From: Elymus sibiricus
Lineage: Eukaryota > Streptophyta > Magnoliopsida > Poales > Poaceae
Direction: 5' to 3'
Assembly (NCBI GenBank): GCA_039707655.1
Contig: CM077666.1
Span: 305,190,166 to 305,254,165 of the forward strand
DNA length: 64,000 nucleotides
A program made the translations under genes and the position numbers. Shown one piece after another: positions 58,098 to 64,000 of this stretch (position 1 is the first letter of the stretch; the number at the start of each line of letters is the position of its first letter). The notes under the pieces are model-generated. The model did no database searches, was not told where the DNA came from, and saw nothing but the letters and a program-made list of their open reading frames with translations.

Positions 58098-58976
58098 TTA
58101 CAATTCGAGAGAAGGTACGATTACCTCATCAAGTTCTACTTTCCTCCCACTCACTTCTTTCGAGAGAAACTCCTTCTCTAGAAAGGACCCATTCTTGGCA
58201 ACAAAGATCTTGCCCTCGGATCTGTGGTAGAAGGTATACCCAATGGTCTCTTTAGGGTATCCTATGAAGACGCACTTCTCCGCTTTGGGTTCGAGCTTAT
58301 CAGGCTGAAGCCTCTTGACATAAGCGTCGCATCCCCAAACTTTAAGAAACGACAGCTTAGGTTTCTTGCCAAACCACAACTCATATGGTGTCGTCTCAAC
58401 GGATTTAGACGGTGCCCTATTTAAAGTGAATGTGTCTATCTCTAATGCATAACCCCAAAACGATAGTGGCAAATTGGTAAGAGACATCATAGAACGCACC
58501 ATATCCAATAGAGTACGATTACAACGTTCGGACACACCATTACGCTGTGGTGTTCCAGGTGGCGTGAGCTGTGAAACAATTCCACATTGTTTTAGATGCA
58601 TACCAAACTCGTAACTCAAGTATTCACCTCCACGATCAGATCGTAGAAATTTAATTTTCTTATTATGATGATTCTCCACTTCACTCTGAAATTCCTTGAA
58701 CTTTTCAAATGTTTCAGACTTGTGTTTCATTAAGTAAATATACCCATATCTATTCAAATCATCTGTGAAGGTAAGAAAATAACGATATCCACCGCGTGCT
58801 TCAACACTCATCAGACTGCATACATCGGTATGTATTATTTCCAATAAGTCACTTGCCCGCTCCATTGATCCAGAAAGCGGGGTTTTAGTCATTCTGCCCA
58901 TAAGGCATGGTTCACATGTCTCAAATGATTCATAATCAAGAGATTCCAAAAATCCATTGGCATGGAGTTTCTTCAT
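58098..58976 (-). pseudogene. Angela-like integrase
   Basis: Open for 292 codons. C-x2-C of the zinc finger (CEPC) and catalytic Asp in HTDVC, Asp in RSDRGGEY and Glu in NGVSE are present. A TAA at 58098-58100 separates it from RT in the same frame, consistent with a C-to-T change of CAA. The histidine half of the finger lies just upstream in broken sequence. Confidence 0.85.
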
Positions 58977-59389
58977 GCGCTTTACACCAATATGACCTTA
59001 AGCAGCAGTGCCACAATCATGTGGTACTATCATCATTAACTTTGCATCTTTTGGCATTAATATTATGAACATGTGTATCACTACAATCGAGATTCAGTAA
59101 ACCTTTCACAAAGGGTGCATGATCACGAAAGATATTACTCATATAAACAGAATAACCATTATTCTCTGACTTAAATGAATAACCGTCTTGCAATAAAAAA
59201 TATCTAGATATAATGTTTTATACTCAACGCAAGCACCAAATAACCATTATTTAGGTTTAATACTAATCCCGAAGGTATTTACGAGCGTGCCGATGGTGAT
59301 CATATCAATCTTGGAGACACTTCCAACACCCATCGTCACCTCGCCCTCAGCTAGTTTCTGTTACTCCGCAGCTCCTGCTTCGAGTTACT

Positions 59390-60310
59390 AATATTAGCAA
59401 CTGAATCAGTATCAAAATACCCAGACGCTACTACGAGCACTAGTGAGGTACACATCAATAACATGTATATCAAATACACTTACGTTGACGTTGCCATCCT
59501 TCTTATCTGCCAAGTACTTGGGGCAGTTCCGCTTCGAGTGACCGTTCCCCTTATAAAAGTAGCACTCAGTCTCGGGTTTGGGTCAAGCATTGGGTTTCTC
59601 CATTGGAGCGGCAACTGTCTTGCCATTCTTGAAGTTTCCCTTCTTTCCCTTGCCCTTCTTGAAACTAGTGGTCTTGATTAACCATCAACACTTGATGCTC
59701 CTTCTTGATTTCTACCTTCACGGCCTTAAGCACCGCGAATAACTCGGGGATTGTTTACTCCATCCCTTGCATATTATAGTTCATCACAAAGCCCTTGTAG
59801 CTTGGTGGCAGTGACTGGAAAAACTCTGTCAACTGCTGTCTTATCTGGAAGATTAACTCCCACTTGATTCAAGCGATTGTAGCACCCAGACACTCTGAGC
59901 ACATGTTCACTCACTGAGCTATTCTCCTCCATCTTGTAGGCAAAGAACTTGTTAGAGGTCTTATACCTCTCAACACAAGCATGAGCCTGAAATACCAATT
60001 TCAGCTCTTGTAACATCTCATATGCTCCGTGGTGTTCAAAACGTCTTTGGGGCCCTGATTTCTAAGCCGTAAAGCATGGCGCACTGAACTATCGAGTAGT
60101 CATCAGAACGTGCCTGCCAGACGTTCACAACATCCACAGACGACGCTAGAGGGGTTGGCACACCGAGCGGTGCATCAAGGACATAAGCCTTCTGTGCAGC
60201 AGTGAGGACAATCCTCAGACTACGGACCTAGTCCGCATAATTGCTTACAATTTCTTTCAACTTAGTCTTTCTCTAGGAACGTATTAAAAACAGGGAGCTA
60301 CAGCGCGAGC
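59390..60310 (-). pseudogene. Angela-like gag, degenerate
   Basis: A capsid-like piece is open at 60016-59774 (QELKLVFQ, VERYKTSNKFF). The nucleocapsid knuckle at about 59522-59565 reads C-x2-Y-x4-H-x4-C: the second Cys codon TGT has become TAT. Several stops and frame changes lie on both sides. A Lys/Gly-rich basic stretch precedes the knuckle, as in intact Angela gag. Confidence 0.75.
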
Positions 60311-61601
60311 TATTGATCTACAACACAAATTTTGCAAAGACAATTAATACTAAGTTCATGATAATTTAGTTCAGTTAATCAAATTACTAATGAACTCCCA
60401 CTTAAATCAACATCCCTCAAGTTGTCTAAGTGACACATGATCCAAATCAACTAACCCATGTCCGATCATCACGTGAGATGGAGTAGTCATCAATGGTGAA
60501 CATCTCCATGTTGATCATATCTACTATATGACTCGTGTTCGACCTTTCGGTCTCCCGTGTTCCGAGGCCATGTCTGTACATGCTAGGCTCGTCAAGTTTA
60601 ACCCAAGTATTCTGCATGTGTAAAACTGGCTTACACCCGTTGTATGCGAACGTAGAGTCTATCACACCCGATCATCACGAGGTGCTTTGAAACGACGAAC
60701 TTTCGCAACGGTGCATACTTAGGGAGAACACAATTTCTTGAAATTAAGTGAAGGGATCATCTTATAATGCTACCGTCATCCTAAGCAAAATAAGATGCAT
60801 AAAAAGGATAAACATCACATGCAATCAATATGTGACATGATATGGCCATTATCATCTCGTGCCTTTGATCTCCATCTCCAAAGCATCGGCATGATCTCCA
60901 TCGTCACCGGCATGACACCATGATCTCCATCATCATGATCTCCATCATCGTGTCGTCACATGTTCGTCTCGCCAACTATTGCTTCTACAACTATTGCTAA
61001 CGCATAGCGATAAAGTAAAGCAATTATATGGCGTTTAACAGTTGACTCGCAGGTCACACAATAAATTAAAGACAACCCTATGGCTCCTGCCGGTTGCCGT
61101 ACTCATCGACATGCAAGTCAAGAACCTATTACAAAACATGATCATCTCATACATCAACATATATCACATCATGTTTTGGCCATACCACATCACAACATGC
61201 CCTGCAAAAACAAGTTAGACGTCCTCTACTTTGTTGTTGCAAATTTTACGTGGCTGCTATGGGCAACTAGCAAGAACCTTTCTTACCTACGCAAAGCCAC
61301 AACGGTGATAATTAAGTTGCCTTTTAACCTTATATAAGGACCGCCTTCGTCAAATTAGATTCAACTAAAGTAAGAGAGACAGACACCCGCTAGCCACCTT
61401 ATGCAAAACAAGTTGCATGTTAGTCGGTGGAACCGGTCTCATGTGCGAGGACATGTAAGGCTGGTCCGAGCCACTTCATCCCACAATACCGCCGAATCCA
61501 AATAAGACAAGAGAGGTAAGCAATTTGAGCATCAACGCCCACAACTTTTGTGTTCTACTCGTGCATATACATCTACGCATAGACCTAGCTCATGATGCCA
61601 C
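60311..61601 (-). other. Leader of the Angela-like element with primer site
   Basis: About 1.3 kb untranslated leader. The primer site next to the 5' LTR reads TGGCATCATGAGC on the minus strand (about 61588-61600), a variant of the initiator tRNA-Met complement. No gene seen. Confidence 0.7.
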
Positions 61602-63352
61602 TGATGGGGAACGAAGCATGAAAATCAAAAAAATTCCTACGAACACCCAAGATCTATCTAGGAGAAGCATAGCAATGAGAGGGGAGAGTGTGTGTCTACG
61701 TATCCTCGTAGACCAAAAGCGGAAGCGTATACAACGCGGTTGATGTAGTCGTTCTCTTCGCGATCCGATCACGATCCAACCGATCTAATGCCGAACGGAC
61801 GGCACCTCCGAGTTTAGCACACGTGCGGCTCGATGACGTCTCCACCTCCTTGATCCAGCAAGAGAAGGTGGAGAAGTAGATGGGATCACAACCAGCACGA
61901 CGGCGTGGTGGTGATGGTGGTGGTGGAGCTAGTTCAGCAGGGCTTCGCCAAGCGCTACTAGAACGAGGACGGAGGAGCTACGGAGTAACGAGAGAGAGAG
62001 GGGCGCCAAGGGCTTGGTGTGTCCTCTTAGGGCACCCCCTCCCCTTTATATATAGGTGGAGGGGCGTGGGGAACAGCCCCTCCAAGCCCTAGGGCGCAGC
62101 CAAGGGGAGAGGAGTTGGACTCCAAGTCCAATCCTATTCCTACTAGGACTCCCCTTTTTCCCCTTCCCTAGCCACATGGGCTTTTGAGGACTTGGTGCGC
62201 CTAGCCCAATAAGGCCAGGGCACCTCCCCTCAGCCCATGCCAGCCCTTGGGACGTGGTGGACCCACTTGTGGACTTCCGGACCCCTCCGGAACCTTCTGG
62301 AAGCTTCCCGGTACAATACCGAAAAAACTGCACCTTTTTCCGGAACCCAAAATATGACTTCCCATATATAAATATTTACCTCTCGACCATTCCGAGACTC
62401 CTCGTGACGTCCAAGATCTCATCCGGGACTCCGAACAACATTCGGTTACCAATCATCAAATATCCCAATACTACTCTAGCGTCAACGAACGTTAAGCGTG
62501 CGACCCTGCGGGTTCGGGAATCATGTAGTCATGACGGAGACACCTCTCCGGTCAATAACCAATAGCGGGACCTGGATGCCCATATTGATTCCTACATATT
62601 CCATGAAGATCTTTTATCGGTTGAACCACGATGTCAAGGATTCGGTTAATCCCGTATGCAATTCCCTTTGTCCGGCGATATGTTACTTGCCCGAGATTCG
62701 ATCGTCGGTATCTCCATACCTAGTTCAATCTCATTACCGGCAAGTCTCTTTACTCGTTCCGTAATACAAGATCCCGTGACTAACCCATTAGCCACATTGC
62801 TTGCAAGCTCTTTACGATGTTGTATTACCGAGAGGGCCCAGAGATATCTCTCCGTCATACGGAGTGACAAATCCCAGTCTCGATTCGTGCCAACCCAACA
62901 AACACCTTTGGAGATACCTATAGAGCACCTTTATGATCACCCAGTTACGAAGTGACGTTTGGATACACACAAAGTATTCCTCCGGTTTCAGGGAGTTGCA
63001 CGATCTCATGGTCTAAGGAACAGATACTTGACATGAAGAAAGCTGTAGCAAATAAACTAAACGATCTGGTGCTAAGCTTACGGTTGGGTCTTGTCCATCA
63101 CATCACTCTCCTAATGATGTGATCCCGTTATCAAATGACAACTCATGTCTATGGTTAGGAAACCTTAACCATCTTTGATCAACGAGCTAGTCTAGTAGAG
63201 GCTCACTAGGGACACGGTATTTGTTTATGTATCCACACATGTATTTAAGTTTCCGGTCAATACAATTCTAGCATGAATAATAAACATTTATCATGAACAA
63301 GGAAATATGATAATAACCATTTTATTATTGCCTCTAGGGCATATTTCCAACA
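61602..63352 (-). repeat. 5' LTR of the Angela-like element
   Basis: 1751 bp, same ends as 54747-56495. TATATATAAA complement at 62045-62054. Short ORFs here are repeated in the other LTR and are not genes. Confidence 0.92.
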
Positions 63353-63357
63353 TCATA

Positions 63358-64000
63358 TTCATCATATACTCTTTTCTTTTGTAGCATGGACATTTGGACT
63401 TGAATGGTTCAAAGCAATAGTCTATAGTTTGACATGAAGACATAAATACACAAGCATACTAACAAGCAACCATGTCTTTCAAAATATCAACGCTAAAGAA
63501 AGCTATCCCTAGCCCATTATGCTCAATCATTGATCCATTCATGAAACACACTCAATATTAGCTACACACAATGCACAAGTATGACAATAGTGCTCTGTAG
63601 TTGGTGCTTTGTAAGAGAAGATGGAGACTCAAAATAAAAATAAAAATTGCATAAAAGTAAATAGATAGGCCCTTCGCAGAGGGAAACACAGATTTGCAGA
63701 GGTGCCAGAGCTCAAGGTTTAAATTAGAGAGATAAAATTATTTTGAGAGGCATGCTTTTCCTGTCAACGAAAACGACCGAGAATTCCCAATATCTTCCAT
63801 GCTAGACACATTATAGGCGGTTCCCAAACAGAAAACAAAGTTTATTTTCTTTCCACCATTCTTTCACAATCCATGGCTAGCCGTATCCACGGGTGCCTTC
63901 CATACCAACACTTTCCAAGGAATTTATTATTATCATCATATTAATTATTATTTTCATTTCGGGACTAGGCATCCCTATTACCTGCCACTCTCTCGTGCAA
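63358..64000 (-). other. Interior of element E after the Angela-like insertion
   Basis: Continues the E 3' untranslated region and aligns with about 48045-48680 of D. No gene; the stem-loop cluster expected further upstream in E would lie beyond the window. Confidence 0.8.

Larger units (their letters stand above)
54747..63352 (-). mobile_element. BARE/Angela-like Copia retrotransposon
   Basis: 8606 bp, minus orientation, inserted in E with perfect duplication TCATA (54742-54746, 63353-63357). LTRs of 1749 and 1751 bp run TGTTGGAAATATGCCC to GTTCCCCATCA on the minus strand. The interior (5.1 kb) has the normal Angela length and domain order, but gag-pol is heavily broken and RNase H is partly deleted. 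By eye the LTRs differ at about 45-50 sites (roughly 2.5-3 percent), so the insertion is fairly young. Confidence 0.93.
53099..64000 (-). mobile_element. Gypsy LTR retrotransposon E, 3' LTR and part of interior
   Basis: Minus orientation: 3' LTR 53099-54661 on the left, then interior 54662-54746 and 63358-64000 with the Angela-like element between. The interior aligns with 48007-48680 of D. Its coding region and 5' LTR lie beyond the window. Confidence 0.88.

Overview
The window looks like intergenic DNA from a large grass genome, most likely Triticeae (wheat, Aegilops, barley or rye group). I infer this from recognised repeat types: a BARE/Angela-type Copia element, a Maximus/SIRE-type Copia element, Sabrina/WHAM-type Gypsy LTRs that start TGATACGTCTCCAACG, a Tat-lineage Gypsy element, LINE fragments and Stowaway-like inverted repeats. 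No intact cellular gene was found. Almost every coding stretch belongs to a transposable element and carries stops or frameshifts. Family names are recognition from memory, not database results.

Layout. (1) 1-29245 is a nest. The outermost element is Copia element B, whose 5' LTR is cut by Gypsy element A (before 1 to 16969). A is itself cut by a 10.4-kb Tat Gypsy element (2029-12406, TSD CCTAA). B's 3' LTR (26058-29245) is cut by a solo LTR (26851-28366, TSD CGGCA). (2) 29246-34320 holds a GC-rich unassigned stretch, two 5'-truncated minus-strand LINEs and small Stowaway-like remnants. (3) 34326-42495 is Gypsy element C (TSD TACAC), which keeps only gag and protease. (4) 42496-46405 holds a short retroposon with a 12-bp TSD, diverged direct repeats, a solo LTR (44562-45909, TSD CCGCC) and the front of a small broken ORF. 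(5) 46406-52812 is minus-strand Gypsy element D, inserted in that ORF. (6) From 53099 past the window end is minus-strand Gypsy element E, cut by an Angela-like Copia element (54747-63352, TSD TCATA).

How the parts relate. A, C, D and E share LTR architecture, and where it is visible the tRNA-Asp-type primer site and a long 3' untranslated region. They differ in cargo: C carries gag-protease, while A and D carry a protein I do not recognise. They should therefore depend on proteins supplied in trans. The Tat element carries degenerate gag and pol with a second RNase H, plus an antisense gene with its own TATA box for a B3-domain-like protein. B has gag-pol plus a third ORF in the envelope position.

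The signals I would pursue first are: tandem stem-loops with covarying stems and a conserved loop in the 3' untranslated regions of A, C and D; the antisense B3-like gene in the Tat element; the unknown protein shared by A and D; a covarying hairpin next to the polypurine tract; a GC-rich inverted repeat just upstream of the TATA box in several LTR families; and the near-palindrome GCGGTAGTACCGC scattered through element B in two opposite orientations. All counts of differences are by eye.
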